A stretch of DNA of 64,000 nt from Halalkalicoccus paucihalophilus (lineage in GTDB: Archaea > Halobacteriota > Halobacteria > Halobacteriales > Halalkalicoccaceae): positions 1-64,000 of the forward strand of contig NZ_LTAZ01000007.1 of NCBI RefSeq assembly GCF_001593955.1, given 5' to 3'. Each line of letters opens with the position of its first letter. Position 1 is the stretch's first letter. The notes below the pieces were generated by a model. The model was given only the letters and a program-made list of their open reading frames with translations. It searched no databases and was not told the origin of the DNA. Below are positions 44,408 through 53,265 of the stretch, piece after piece. The translations under genes and the position numbers were made by a program.

Positions 44408-45910
44408 ATGACAGGGAAATTCGAGATCACCGAAGCGACGATAGAAGAGGTTCACGACGCCTACGAGTTGGGGACGCTCACGTGTCGCGAACTCGTCGAG
44501 CAGTACGTCGAACGGATCGAGGCGTACGACCGAAACGGCCCGGAGCTCAACGCGATCGTCACGGTGAACCCACACGCGACCGAACGGGCCGAGGAACTCG
44601 ACGCCGCCTTCGAGTCGGAGGAGCTCGTCGGCCCGCTCCACGGGATCCCGATGGCGATCAAGGATCAGGTCGAGACGGCCGAGGTACGCACGACCTTCGG
44701 CTCCGAGGCGTTCTCCGAGTATCAGCCGAGTGCCGACGCAACGCTGGTCGAGAAGCTACGAGAAGCGGGAGCGGTCGTCCTCGCGAAGACGAACCTCCCG
44801 GACTGGGCGACCTCGTGGTTCGGCTACTCGTCAGTGCTGGGCCGGACCAAAAACCCCTACGCGCTGGAGCGCGACCCCGGCGGGTCGAGCAGCGGAACCG
44901 GCGCTGCCGTCGCCGCGAACCTCGCGACCGTCGGCATCGGCGAGGATACGGGTGGATCGATCCGTCTTCCTGCAGCGTACACCAACCTCTTCGGGATCCG
45001 CGTCACTCCCGGCCTCCTCAGCCGGACGGGGATGTCGCCGCTCGTCGTCTCGCAGGACACTCCGGGGCCGATGACGCGGACGGTCGCGGACCTCGCGACC
45101 GTGCTCGACGTTGCTGTCGGCTACGACCCGGCCGACGAGTACACCGCCGTCACCGAGTTCGTCGAGGGGGTCTCCTACACCGACGCGCTCGATGCTAGTT
45201 CTTTAGAGGGCGCGCGGATCGGCGTCCTACGAGGCGCGTTCGGCGATTCCGACGACCCCGACAGCGGCCCCGTCACCCGACTCGTCGACGAGGCCATCGG
45301 GACGATGGCGGAGGCCGGAGCCGCGATCATCGATCCCGTCGAGATCCCCTCGCTTGACGAACACATAGAGCGGACCTCGTTGTATATCGTCCAGTCGAAA
45401 CGCGATCTCAACCAGTTCTTCGCCGCTCGCGAGGACGCCCCGGTCGACTCGGTCGAAGAACTGTACGAGTCGGGTCAGTACCACGAGATCCTCGATCTCC
45501 TGATCGGGATCGCCGAAGACGGTCCCGAAGACCCCGAGAGCGACCCCGAGTACTGGGAGCGGGTCGCCGCCCAAATGTCGTTCCAGCGCGCGGTGCTTAC
45601 CGTCTACGCCGACCACGACCTCGACGTACTGCTGTGTCCCGACGTGCAGGTCGTCCCGCCGACGGCGGCCTCCATCGAGGCGGGCGAACTCGACACGCTG
45701 ACGTTCCCGACGAACACCGTCATCGCCTCCCAGTCGGGCTGTTGTGCCGTCTCCATGCCGGCCGGCCTCACCGACGAGGGCCTCCCCGTGGGCGTCGAAC
45801 TCATCGGTAAGCCCTACGACGAATCGGCGCTGGTTGGGCTCGCGTACGCCTACGAGCAGAAAGCGACTCCCCGTCGACCGCCCGAAACCGCACCGGCGCT
45901 CGAAGACTGA
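44408..45910 (+). CDS. Amidase-signature family amidase
   Basis: 500 residues. The Ser-Ser-Lys triad is complete: Lys in IPMAIKDQVETAEVRTTFGS, the cis-Ser in RDPGGSSSGTGAAVAANLAT, the nucleophile Ser in GIGEDTGGSIRLPAAYTNLF. Substrate specificity in this family cannot be predicted from sequence. It lies inside the Pxp/biotin cluster, so it may release an amide or open a lactam related to 5-oxoproline, or act on a glutaminyl compound. Confidence 0.9.
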   Translation: MTGKFEITEATIEEVHDAYELGTLTCRELVEQYVERIEAYDRNGPELNAIVTVNPHATERAEELDAAFESEELVGPLHGIPMAIKDQVETAEVRTTFGSEAFSEYQPSADATLVEKLREAGAVVLAKTNLPDWATSWFGYSSVLGRTKNPYALERDPGGSSSGTGAAVAANLATVGIGEDTGGSIRLPAAYTNLFGIRVTPGLLSRTGMSPLVVSQDTPGPMTRTVADLATVLDVAVGYDPADEYTAVTEFVEGVSYTDALDASSLEGARIGVLRGAFGDSDDPDSGPVTRLVDEAIGTMAEAGAAIIDPVEIPSLDEHIERTSLYIVQSKRDLNQFFAAREDAPVDSVEELYESGQYHEILDLLIGIAEDGPEDPESDPEYWERVAAQMSFQRAVLTVYADHDLDVLLCPDVQVVPPTAASIEAGELDTLTFPTNTVIASQSGCCAVSMPAGLTDEGLPVGVELIGKPYDESALVGLAYAYEQKATPRRPPETAPALED

Positions 45911-45942
45911 GTGCGTAGAGGTCGATAACTGGGTTCGAAACC

Positions 45943-46191
45943 CTACTCGACCTCGATGACGGCGAGGTCGTCGCCGGCTTTGATCTCGGCTTCGTTCTCG
46001 ACGAGAAACTCGCGGACGGTCCCCGAGACGTCCGTCGTGACGTCGTTGAAGTTCTTCATCACGCCGATGAGCGCGATCGTCTCGCCTGCCTCGACCCTAT
46101 CACCGGGTTCGGCGAAGGGTGGGTCGTCGGGATCGGAGCGGCGGTAGAACACGCCCGGCATCGGCGCTTGGATCGTTGTCGTCTCGGTCAT
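45943..46191 (-). CDS. Biotin carboxyl-carrier-like domain protein
   Basis: 82 residues, a single biotinyl domain: IQAPMPGVFYRR, RVEAGETIALIGVMKNFNDV, TDVSGTVREFLVENEAEIKA. The target Lys46 lies in VMKNF, where carriers usually have (A/V)MKM; the Met-Lys pair is kept. It is the natural partner of the biotin carboxylase at 40198. It is convergent with the amidase gene. Confidence 0.85.
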   Translation of the reverse strand: MTETTTIQAPMPGVFYRRSDPDDPPFAEPGDRVEAGETIALIGVMKNFNDVTTDVSGTVREFLVENEAEIKAGDDLAVIEVE

Positions 46192-46303
46192 TGCGACGAC
46201 GAGGACTGCCCAGGAAGTATAGCTTTCTCTTCGTATCGGCTCGGGAACCGTTCGGCGGACGTCTCCTCGATGGTTCGCTTCCGAATTCGGACCGGTCGGC
46301 GAG

Positions 46304-46414
46304 TCAGTCGATCGCGTACTCGGGCGGGTGTCCCGAACGCTGGCAGTTCAGACACGGCCGGAAACGGAGGGGTTCGCCACAGGAGCGGCAGTGGCCTTCT
46401 GGATGGGTCGTCAT
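46304..46414 (-). CDS. 36-residue double-CxxC zinc-ribbon microprotein
   Basis: A tiny frame from ATG 46414 to TGA 46304: HCRSCGEPLRFRPCLNCQRS, giving C-x2-C ... C-x2-C, followed by GHPPEYAID. The four Cys suit one structural zinc. Such microproteins are widespread in haloarchaea and most have no known role. Too short for usual gene callers. It lies downstream of the biotin carrier start with its own 5' region. Confidence 0.55.
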   Translation of the reverse strand: MTTHPEGHCRSCGEPLRFRPCLNCQRSGHPPEYAID

Positions 46415-46548
46415 GGTACTGTTCACCCGTCCATAGGGACTCTATTTATTTAATAATTTGTAATATTAAATTATTTAATACATTGTGCTATCCCTTCTAG
46501 TGCGACGAGCGATAGACGGGATCCAAGAGCCGTCCGTAGAGAAGCGAT

Positions 46549-47148
46549 TTACGTGGCTCGAAAGGCCCGGAAGGTGTCCCGTTTCAGGGTCTCCGATTCG
46601 ATCTCGCGGAATCCGAGATCGGTAAACACCGTCTCCCAGTCCCGATAGTACAGCGGGAACTCGTCGTTGACGTAGTTCACTGCCTCCTCGCCGTTTCCCT
46701 CGTTCTCGACCGTAACGAGGAGTGTGTTCGTGACGCGGGCCAGTTCCTCGAACACCCAGGCGTTGTCCGGGTGGATGTGCTGGAGGGTTTCGACCGAGTA
46801 GACGGCGTCGAACCGGTCATCCTCGAACTCAGGGAGGGTGTTCTCGATGGTATCGATGTGGAAGGTTCCGTGGCTGGCCAACTCGGGGTAGGCCTCCTCC
46901 ATCACGTCGATGGCCTCGTCGTTGATCTCGATCCCGGAGAGGTCCCTGTAGCCGTGGTCGTACAGATGCGCGAGATGGCGACCCGAACTACAACCGAGTT
47001 CGAGGACCGCCCGCTGCGGTCCGGAACGCGAATCGAGCGTGCGATGGATCCGCTCGCTCGTCCCGTTCGGGCCGTAGTAGGCGTAGTACTCCGGGGAGTA
47101 CTCCCCCGATCGTTCCGCCCACTGGCGTTGGACCTCGTCTGCGTTCAC
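46549..47148 (-). CDS. Class I SAM-dependent methyltransferase
   Basis: 199 residues from GTG 47148 (NADEVQRQWAERSGEYSPEY). Motif I is AVLELGCSSGRHLAHLYDHG, motif II has the acidic residue in LSGIEINDEAIDV, motif III/IV reads DDRFDAVYSVETLQHIHPDN. It methylates an unknown small molecule or lipid. The longer open frame upstream is not supported by homology. Confidence 0.83.
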   Translation of the reverse strand: MNADEVQRQWAERSGEYSPEYYAYYGPNGTSERIHRTLDSRSGPQRAVLELGCSSGRHLAHLYDHGYRDLSGIEINDEAIDVMEEAYPELASHGTFHIDTIENTLPEFEDDRFDAVYSVETLQHIHPDNAWVFEELARVTNTLLVTVENEGNGEEAVNYVNDEFPLYYRDWETVFTDLGFREIESETLKRDTFRAFRAT

Positions 47149-47225
47149 ACGTCCGCTACGGGATGACCACCTAAAGCCACGGCGACTTCGGCCGTCCGTC
47201 GGCGCGCTCGGGCAGAAGGCGTCGA

Positions 47226-47438
47226 TTACCCGAGGATTGCCTCGTCGAGGACGACGTGGGACCACCGCGCCGCCTCGGGACCCAGATCCGTGACGACGGC
47301 GAGGACCTCGCCGTCCCGGGAGACGGTCCCCGTATACGACATCAGGTCGTCGTTGATCCGCACCCGAAACGCGTCCCCGTCGTGGGTGAACTCCCGCGAG
47401 TGTGTGTAACAGTTCGATGCGTCCTCGTTCACGCTCAC
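47226..47438 (-). CDS. Hypothetical 70-residue protein
   Basis: Likely start GTG 47438 (or GTG 47432; an ATG at 47483 would add an AT-rich hydrophobic leader that looks like promoter DNA). It reads NEDASNCYTHSREFTHDGDA, FRVRINDDLMSYTGTVSRDG, EVLAVVTDLG. It looks like a small beta-rich soluble protein. I do not recognise the family. Confidence 0.5.
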   Translation of the reverse strand: MSVNEDASNCYTHSREFTHDGDAFRVRINDDLMSYTGTVSRDGEVLAVVTDLGPEAARWSHVVLDEAILG

Positions 47439-47555
47439 ATCAATTATTAGTATAGTTTGAAAATATGTAAATTTTGTTATCATTTGTGATCGATAGGACG
47501 CTACGAGGCGAGTTCGGGTGACGGTCCAGCGCGGGAGCCGCTGGGTACGGGCGTG

Positions 47556-48323
47556 TCAGACGTGTGGTTTCGCGACGAGGTCCTCGAAGGGCTGTTCGTT
47601 GAGCCACAGACAGAGTTCACGGAGCTGGTCGGCCGCAGCCTCGAACAGCCGTTCGCCCTTTTCGGCGGTCGCATCCGTCTGGTCGCCGAACACCCCATTG
47701 GGGGAGTTGTCGATGCAGTCGTAGAAGACGCGCGCACCGTTCCGATGTGAGTCGTCGGTCGGGAAGGTCACCCCACCCTCGTGGGCCTCCTCCAGTCGGT
47801 CCTCGCGGACCAGATCGCCCGCCAGGTGTTGGATCATCGCGGTCTCTTTGGGGCCGCCGTGGGGGCCGTTCTGCTCGAAGAGGTCCGAAACGAGGGTCGG
47901 AATGCTCTCGTCCCACATCCACTCGATCGCGAAGGCCTCCCCGCGGTCGTGAAGCCGCCGTCCGACCTCCCGGAGGTGGGCGACGTTACCACCATGAGCG
48001 TTGACGAAGACCACCCGGTCGATCCCGTGATAGGTGAGGTTCGAGACGAGGCTCTCCATGTAATCGCGGAAGACGGGCGCGTCGACCCACATCGTCCCGT
48101 GGAACTGGCGGTGGTGCGGGCTGACGCCGATGGTGATCGTAGGCGTACAGAGGAATCCCGAACTGGTGGCCGCGGCCCGAGCGAGCGACTCGGCGATGAT
48201 GTGGTCGGTCCCTTCGGGGAGGTGGGGACCGTGCTGTTCGGTGCTGCCGACGGGGACGAGCGCGAGCGACTCCGTCTCGAAATACGATCCGAGATCGGGC
48301 CACGTCTGGGCGGCGAGTTCCAT
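47556..48323 (-). CDS. Creatininase-family amidohydrolase
   Basis: 255 residues. Metal-site motifs: LVPVGSTEQHGPHLPEGTDH, GVSPHHRQFHGTMWVDAPVF, VFVNAHGGNVAHLREVGRRL, and GPHGGPKETAMIQHLAGDLV. The family includes creatinine and other cyclic-amide hydrolases and MftE-like peptidases. A cyclic-amide substrate would fit the nearby 5-oxoproline genes; this is inference. Confidence 0.88.
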   Translation of the reverse strand: MELAAQTWPDLGSYFETESLALVPVGSTEQHGPHLPEGTDHIIAESLARAAATSSGFLCTPTITIGVSPHHRQFHGTMWVDAPVFRDYMESLVSNLTYHGIDRVVFVNAHGGNVAHLREVGRRLHDRGEAFAIEWMWDESIPTLVSDLFEQNGPHGGPKETAMIQHLAGDLVREDRLEEAHEGGVTFPTDDSHRNGARVFYDCIDNSPNGVFGDQTDATAEKGERLFEAAADQLRELCLWLNEQPFEDLVAKPHV

Positions 48324-48421
48324 ACACTCCGTTTCGGTGAGAGTGCCTTGAACGTACTCACTCGGCGTTCACGGGGTGATCCGCCACCACCGATATAAGG
48401 CCCGGAGGAATACGGAGGGGC

Positions 48422-48625
48422 ATGGTCCAACTCAATACCGTGATGGACGCCCTGGTACCGCTGCAGTTCTCGGGGGAGTTCCTCCAGTACGCGATCGTGT
48501 TCTTCGTCCTCGCGATCATCGCCGCCGCGGTCGGCGCACGCGGCGTCGCGGGGATCTCGATGGAGATCGCGCGCATCTTCATCATCGTCTTTATCATCCT
48601 CGCGATCGTCTCGCTGCTGCTCTGA
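48422..48625 (+). CDS. DUF1328-like small membrane protein
   Basis: 67 residues: a short amphipathic start, then [40 protein letters not shown] and LAIVSLLL. The A-(I/V)-x-x-x-G-x-RG spacing matches DUF1328/YtjA. Membrane function unknown. The following pyroglutamyl peptidase starts 39 bp later. Confidence 0.75.
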   Translation: MVQLNTVMDALVPLQFSGEFLQYAIVFFVLAIIAAAVGARGVAGISMEIARIFIIVFIILAIVSLLL

Positions 48626-48663
48626 TCGCAAGCACCATCACTGCCTGCTCCGTCGCGGGGAGC

Positions 48664-49290
48664 ATGACGGTGCTTCTCACCGGCTACGAGCCCTTCGGCG
48701 AGCACGAGACCAACCCCAGCGAGCGCCTCGCGGCCCGTTTCGACGGACGAACGATCGATGGAGAGGCCGTAATCGGCCGCGTCCTGCCCGTCGAGTTCGA
48801 TCGCATCGAAGGCGAACTCCTCGGAATGATCGACGAGGTGCGTCCTGATCGAGCGCTCTCGATGGGGCTCGCCGCCGGCCGGAGCGCGATCAGTATCGAA
48901 CGCGTCGCGATCAACGTCGCCGATGCGGGCGAGACACCCGACAACGACGGGACACGCCCGCACGACGAGCGGATCGATCCCGACGGCCCCGACGCGTATT
49001 TCGCGACCGTTCCGGTCGTCGACTGCGTCGAGACCCTCCTCAACGCCGGGATCCCCGCACGGGTGTCCAACACCGCCGGTACGCACTGTTGTAATCGCGC
49101 CCTCTACGCCGCTCGCCATCACACCGACCTCCCGTCGGGGTTCGTCCACCTCCCACGGACCCCCGAGCAGGCGGCGAGAAACGGAATAGAAGGCGCGGCG
49201 ACGAGCGGCGGGGTGGTCCCCCCGAGTATGGATCTCGACCGGCAGGAACGGGCGATCGAACTGCTGATTGCTCGTATCGGTGTCTCGTAG
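48664..49290 (+). CDS. pcp: Pyroglutamyl-peptidase I
   Basis: 208 residues from ATG 48664 (MTVLLTGYEPFGEHETNPSE). The catalytic triad fits: Glu79 in SIERVAINVADA, Cys143 in SNTAGTHCCNRALY (usual AGT-x-x-CN), His162 in SGFVHLPRTPEQA. It removes N-terminal 5-oxoproline from peptides in the cytosol. This makes the very substrate of the PxpABC cluster 5 kb upstream. Confidence 0.88.
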   Translation: MTVLLTGYEPFGEHETNPSERLAARFDGRTIDGEAVIGRVLPVEFDRIEGELLGMIDEVRPDRALSMGLAAGRSAISIERVAINVADAGETPDNDGTRPHDERIDPDGPDAYFATVPVVDCVETLLNAGIPARVSNTAGTHCCNRALYAARHHTDLPSGFVHLPRTPEQAARNGIEGAATSGGVVPPSMDLDRQERAIELLIARIGVS

Positions 49291-49714
49291 CGGGGAGCGT
49301 CTCGAAGCCGTCGATCGATCGGGAAGTGCCTCCGGTCGGAAAGATCCGAACAGAAGACCCCGGAAATTGCCCACCACCGGAGGGTCAATGCCGTACTACG
49401 ATTCAGACGTGAGTTCGATAATGACAACACGACATATTTTATTTTCAATCAACCAGTCAACAGATCTTCACGATAATAGTTATAGTACCGGGGGGAGAAC
49501 GGAGGATGCCGGGAGTGAGTCAGAGGCACTCAATGGAACGGGCACTCCGGAGCGGTCTTCGGTTTTTCGACGCTCGGTCGCGGGAACGCCGTCCGATCGG
49601 ATAGAAACACGTCCGGAGGGATGTCGCTGGTGAGTTCAGGAAACGGCAGAGATTGGTTGGCTGGGGAGGTGAGGTCCCGAAAGCCCCTCGGCCAAAAGCC
49701 GGTGGGTATCGAGA
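49291..49714. other. Intergenic region, no firm gene
   Basis: 424 bp. Frames here are short and basic without recognisable domain. A stretch at 49428-49490 is AT-rich (ACATATTTTATTTTCAATC) and could hold a promoter, with a TTATAGTACC at about 49478. Nothing else is seen. Confidence 0.35.
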
Positions 49715-49788
49715 TGGGCCGACACGGATTTGAACCGCGGACCTCCCGGTTATCAGCCGAGCGCTCAACCTGACTGAGCTATCGGCCC
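49715..49788 (-). tRNA. tRNA-Ile (GAU)
   Basis: On the minus strand the 74 bases fold as a tRNA: the acceptor 5' GGGCCGA (49788-49782) pairs with TCGGCCC (49722-49716), the D-arm begins AGCTCAG, the anticodon GAT at 49754-49752 sits in CTGATAA, and the T-arm reads GGTTCAAATCC. The discriminator is A (49715). CCA is not encoded. No intron is seen. Confidence 0.95.
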
Positions 49789-49838
49789 GAACGCACCTAC
49801 ACGTATTTCGGTGTGCTGTTTAAGGGTTTCTCTTTCGT

Positions 49839-50333
49839 CTACGATCCCTCGCCCTCGTGGACGTCATAGTCGTCCGCACCGAGGTTGACGGTGGTCCCCG
49901 ACTCGTCGTCATCGTTCGGAAACCCGTAGGTGTAGACGTTCCCGCTGACGAACCCACCCGTCTTCTTCTCGACGTAGGGCGTGATCACGAACCGTTTCAA
50001 CAGTCCCCGCAAGGCGTATCGGCTCGGCGGCAGGACGAACAGGAAGCCGATGGCGTCCGTGACGAGGCCGGGGGTGAGCAACAGCGCGCCCGCGGCGATC
50101 AGAAAGCCACCATCGAGCAGTTCGTCGGTCGGAGCACGCCCCTCCGAGAGCGCCCGCTGGAACCGTCTGATCGTGTGGCGACCCTCCGCGCGGACGAACA
50201 GCGTCCCCAACAGCGCCGTCAGCACGACGAGCAACACCGTCACCGGCCACGAGAGCCAGTCGGCGACCACGATCAGGAAGATCGCGTCGACGAGGGGGAC
50301 GATCAGCAACACCGCCAAGAGGCGCTTCCACAT
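49839..50333 (-). CDS. FxsA-family membrane protein
   Basis: 164 residues from ATG 50333 (MWKRLLAVLLIVPLVDAIFL). FxsA core: DAIFLIVVADWLSWPVTVLL, the phage-exclusion-suppressor residues EGRAPTDELLDGGFLIAAGA, LLLTPGLVTDAIGFLFVLPP. The C-terminal tail is acidic. Membrane protein of unknown biochemical role. Confidence 0.87.
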   Translation of the reverse strand: MWKRLLAVLLIVPLVDAIFLIVVADWLSWPVTVLLVVLTALLGTLFVRAEGRHTIRRFQRALSEGRAPTDELLDGGFLIAAGALLLTPGLVTDAIGFLFVLPPSRYALRGLLKRFVITPYVEKKTGGFVSGNVYTYGFPNDDDESGTTVNLGADDYDVHEGEGS

Positions 50334-50400
50334 ACCCTTCACTACCGGACGCGCGCCCAAAACGCTTTACATTGTTCGGACCCCACCCGGAGCGGACCGC

Positions 50401-50655
50401 TCAGGTGTGGGCCGACTGCGACGTCTCGAGTTCCGTCGCCAGCATGATGTTCGCGAACGCCCACGCTTCGCGGCGCCACGAGTCGGATATCTGTGGTGTG
50501 TGTGCGAGCACGGCACCGCTTTCGCCACGGTCGACGGCGAACGACGCCGTCCGACCGGTAGGGTCCGCAACGGTGATCGACGAGAGCGACCCGTTCCGTC
50601 GAGTGACGTTGTAGACGTGCATATAGCCCTTGCAGGTGCCTGCACGCCGAACCAT
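50401..50655 (-). CDS. Hypothetical 84-residue haloarchaeal protein
   Basis: Open from ATG 50655, with a second possible start at ATG 50622 (MHVYNVTRRNGSLSSITVAD). It continues GRTASFAVDRGESGAVLAHT and ends DSWRREAWAFANIMLATELE. The sequence looks like a small alpha/beta protein with good haloarchaeal codon use. No family recognised. Confidence 0.55.
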   Translation of the reverse strand: MVRRAGTCKGYMHVYNVTRRNGSLSSITVADPTGRTASFAVDRGESGAVLAHTPQISDSWRREAWAFANIMLATELETSQSAHT

Positions 50656-50781
50656 ATCAATATGTCGATTAGTCAGTGTTCGGGAAAGATACGCCGACCG
50701 TAAACGTGAACAGACCGGTGAGAGCGGGGCGGCGAGCAGGCCGACCGGAGGGCCTTAACACGCGTCGGTCCTACCGGTGTC

Positions 50782-52380
50782 ATGGACGATTCCGTGAGCG
50801 AGATCGACTGGTACGGCTGGGAAACGGGGTTGGCGGCCGCTCGCGAGCGCGACGACCCGGTCATGCTCTTCCTCTCGGCGGCGTGGTGTGTGGACTGTGC
50901 GGAGATGGAACGAACCACCCTCTCGAACCCACAGATCCGCGCCAACCTCGAGGAATTCATCCCGATCAGGGTCGACGCGGATCGGCGCCCACGCGTCCGC
51001 GACCGGTACAACATGGGTGGCTTCCCCTCGACGGTGTTCTGCACCCCTGACGGGCGGATCCTCACCGGCACGACCCAGTTGGGTATCGAGGGGCTCCGGA
51101 GCGTCCTCGGGCGCGTCCGGGAGGTCTGGGACGACCGGGGTGCGGACGCCGGGCGAATCCCGCGGGCGCTTCGAGCGGACGAACCGCCAGCAGGCGAGGT
51201 CAGCGAGGGGATAGAAGGGCAGCTGGTCGGCCGGCTGGAGAGCGCCTTCGACACCCAGTACGGCGGGTGGAGCGACGCCCCCAAGTTCCCGCTGGCCCGA
51301 ACGATCGAGTTCGCGCTCAAGCGCGACCGCGAGGCCGCCCGCAGGACCCTCGAAGCGGTCCAAACGCACCTGCAGGACGACTACGAGGGCGGCTTTTTCA
51401 GGTACGCCGCGAACCGCGACTGGAGCGACATCTCCCACGAGAAGCTGACCGACGAGAACGCCGCGCTGCTGCGGACCTTCGCCAACGCGTATCTCGCGAC
51501 CGGCGAGGAGGCCTACCGGGAGACCGCCGCCCGCACCGTCGAGTACCTGACGACGACCCTCTGGACCGGGGAGGCCTTCGCCGCGAGCCAGGCGCCCGGC
51601 CCCGACGACTCGTATCGTGCCCCCGAGGAGCGCACCGACCCGCCGGTCGACGGTACAGTGTACGCCGGGGCGAACGCGCTGGCGATCGACGCGCTGTTGG
51701 CCTACCACGCGTACACCGACGACGAGGACGCAAAGCGCTTCGCACAGCGGGCCCGGTCCCACCTTGAAGGGCTGATCGATGGGGGACGCGTTGCCCACTA
51801 CGCGGGCGGCGATCGGGGGCTGTTGAGCGATCAGGCGCGCGTCCTCCGGGCGTTCACGACGGCTCGTGAAGTGCTCGGGGACGAGGGGTCGCTTTCGAGC
51901 GCCCGGTCGGTCGCGGACCACACCATCGAGACGCTCCGGGTCGAGGACGGCCGGTTCCGGGACGGCCCCGTCGAGGGTGCGGGCCTGCTCTCGTACCCGC
52001 TGTACCCACTGGATACGACCGCCGAACTCGCCGACGGCCTGCTCGATCTGGCCCTCATCACGGGCGAGAACCGGTACCGCTCGGTCGCCCACGACGCGCT
52101 CGCGGCGTTCGCGGGCGCGAGCGACCGGTTGGGCCCGCAGCTCGCGGAATACGGGACGGCCGTCTCGCGGTTGGTCGGCGAACCGTTGGTGATCCGGGTG
52201 GGCGCGCCCGCCGGCTCGGATCTCCACCGGGCCGCCCTGCGGATCGCGGATCACGAGGCCGTGGTCGTACCCGGGGCGGACTGTGAGGGAGCACTCGCGA
52301 GTGCCGGCGAGCGAACGGCCCAGCCGGCGGCGAGCCCGGCCGAGTTGGAACGGGCGGTGAGCGCTCTCTTTGCGGACTGA
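50782..52380 (+). CDS. Thioredoxin-domain DUF255/YyaL-like protein
   Basis: 532 residues. N-terminal thioredoxin-like DUF255: VMLFLSAAWCVDCAEMERTT (WCxxC), NMGGFPSTVFCTPDGR. From about 150 on, a six-hairpin (alpha/alpha) barrel: DTQYGGWSDAPKFPLARTIE, GGFFRYAANRDWSDISHEKL, TVYAGANALAIDALLAYHAY. The family includes human SPATA20. This copy is shorter than the usual 700 or so, mainly in the central region. Role unknown, perhaps redox handling of sugar-like substrates. Confidence 0.85.
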   Translation: MDDSVSEIDWYGWETGLAAARERDDPVMLFLSAAWCVDCAEMERTTLSNPQIRANLEEFIPIRVDADRRPRVRDRYNMGGFPSTVFCTPDGRILTGTTQLGIEGLRSVLGRVREVWDDRGADAGRIPRALRADEPPAGEVSEGIEGQLVGRLESAFDTQYGGWSDAPKFPLARTIEFALKRDREAARRTLEAVQTHLQDDYEGGFFRYAANRDWSDISHEKLTDENAALLRTFANAYLATGEEAYRETAARTVEYLTTTLWTGEAFAASQAPGPDDSYRAPEERTDPPVDGTVYAGANALAIDALLAYHAYTDDEDAKRFAQRARSHLEGLIDGGRVAHYAGGDRGLLSDQARVLRAFTTAREVLGDEGSLSSARSVADHTIETLRVEDGRFRDGPVEGAGLLSYPLYPLDTTAELADGLLDLALITGENRYRSVAHDALAAFAGASDRLGPQLAEYGTAVSRLVGEPLVIRVGAPAGSDLHRAALRIADHEAVVVPGADCEGALASAGERTAQPAASPAELERAVSALFAD

Positions 52381-52439
52381 TCGACAACCGAACCGACAAC
52401 GGCCGGTGCGTTTATGCGGATCGAATCGTGAAACGGGGT

Positions 52440-53243
52440 ATGGCCAGCCTGAAGGATCTCGGTCTCTCGGAGTACGAGACCCGCGTCTATCGCGCGTTGC
52501 TGCATACGGGACCGACAACTGCAAAAGAGTTGTCACGGACGAGCGAGGTCCCGATGGGCCGGATCTACGACGTGTTGAACAGTATCGAGCGCCACAGTCT
52601 GATCCGGAGCCAGACGGCGAGCCGACCGAAGAAGTACGTCGCCGTCGAGCCGGAGACGGCCCTCAAACGCCTGCTGGAGGACAAGCGCCGCGAGGCCGAA
52701 GAGACCATCGGGAGATACGAGGAGATCGTTGAGACGCTGAGCGGGGAGCTCGAATCCGCGGAACCGGTCGAAGAGCAGTTCTGGACGGCCGCAGTCGGCG
52801 ACGGTGAGACGCTCGAACTCCTCCTCGAACGGCTTGCGGCCGCCGACGAGAGCATCGTCATGGTGGTCGCGAACCGCTCGCCGCAGTTCGACTTCGGCGA
52901 GATCGGCGATGTCGTCACCGAACGCCTCGAGGACGCCGTCGACCGGGGCGTCGACGTCTCCGTACTGATGACCCCGGAAGTCGTCGAGAGCCTGCCCGAG
53001 AGCGTCGGCGAGCGCTATCGAAGCCGACTGTCGAACGACCCCTCGTTTTCGGTCCGCACCACGGAGAACCTCGACGGGACGTTCAACCTCGTCGACCACA
53101 TCGAGGTCGTCCTGCAGGTGTCGAACCCCCTCAGGCCGGGCGAAGTCTTCGCCGTGATCGACCTGAAGGACCCCGCGTTTGCGACGGAGGTCCACGAGGA
53201 GTTCGCCCCGCGCTGGGAGGAGGCGAACCCGCTGTCGTTTTGA
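52440..53243 (+). CDS. TrmB-family transcription regulator
   Basis: 267 residues from ATG 52440 (MASLKDLGLSEYETRVYRAL). The TrmB winged helix is HTGPTTAKELSRTSEVPMGR, IYDVLNSIERHSLIRSQTAS, RPKKYVAVEPETAL, followed by a coiled-coil and a C-terminal sensor domain. TrmB proteins control sugar or central metabolism in archaea. The effector is unknown. It stands upstream of a zinc-finger gene and the RFC gene. Confidence 0.9.
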   Translation: MASLKDLGLSEYETRVYRALLHTGPTTAKELSRTSEVPMGRIYDVLNSIERHSLIRSQTASRPKKYVAVEPETALKRLLEDKRREAEETIGRYEEIVETLSGELESAEPVEEQFWTAAVGDGETLELLLERLAAADESIVMVVANRSPQFDFGEIGDVVTERLEDAVDRGVDVSVLMTPEVVESLPESVGERYRSRLSNDPSFSVRTTENLDGTFNLVDHIEVVLQVSNPLRPGEVFAVIDLKDPAFATEVHEEFAPRWEEANPLSF

Positions 53244-53265
53244 GGGGTGCACGCCAATCGGGCGT

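Noticed and set aside
49268..49633. 121-codon frame after pcp
   Set aside because: Starts inside pcp, has no domain, and spans an AT-rich promoter-like region.
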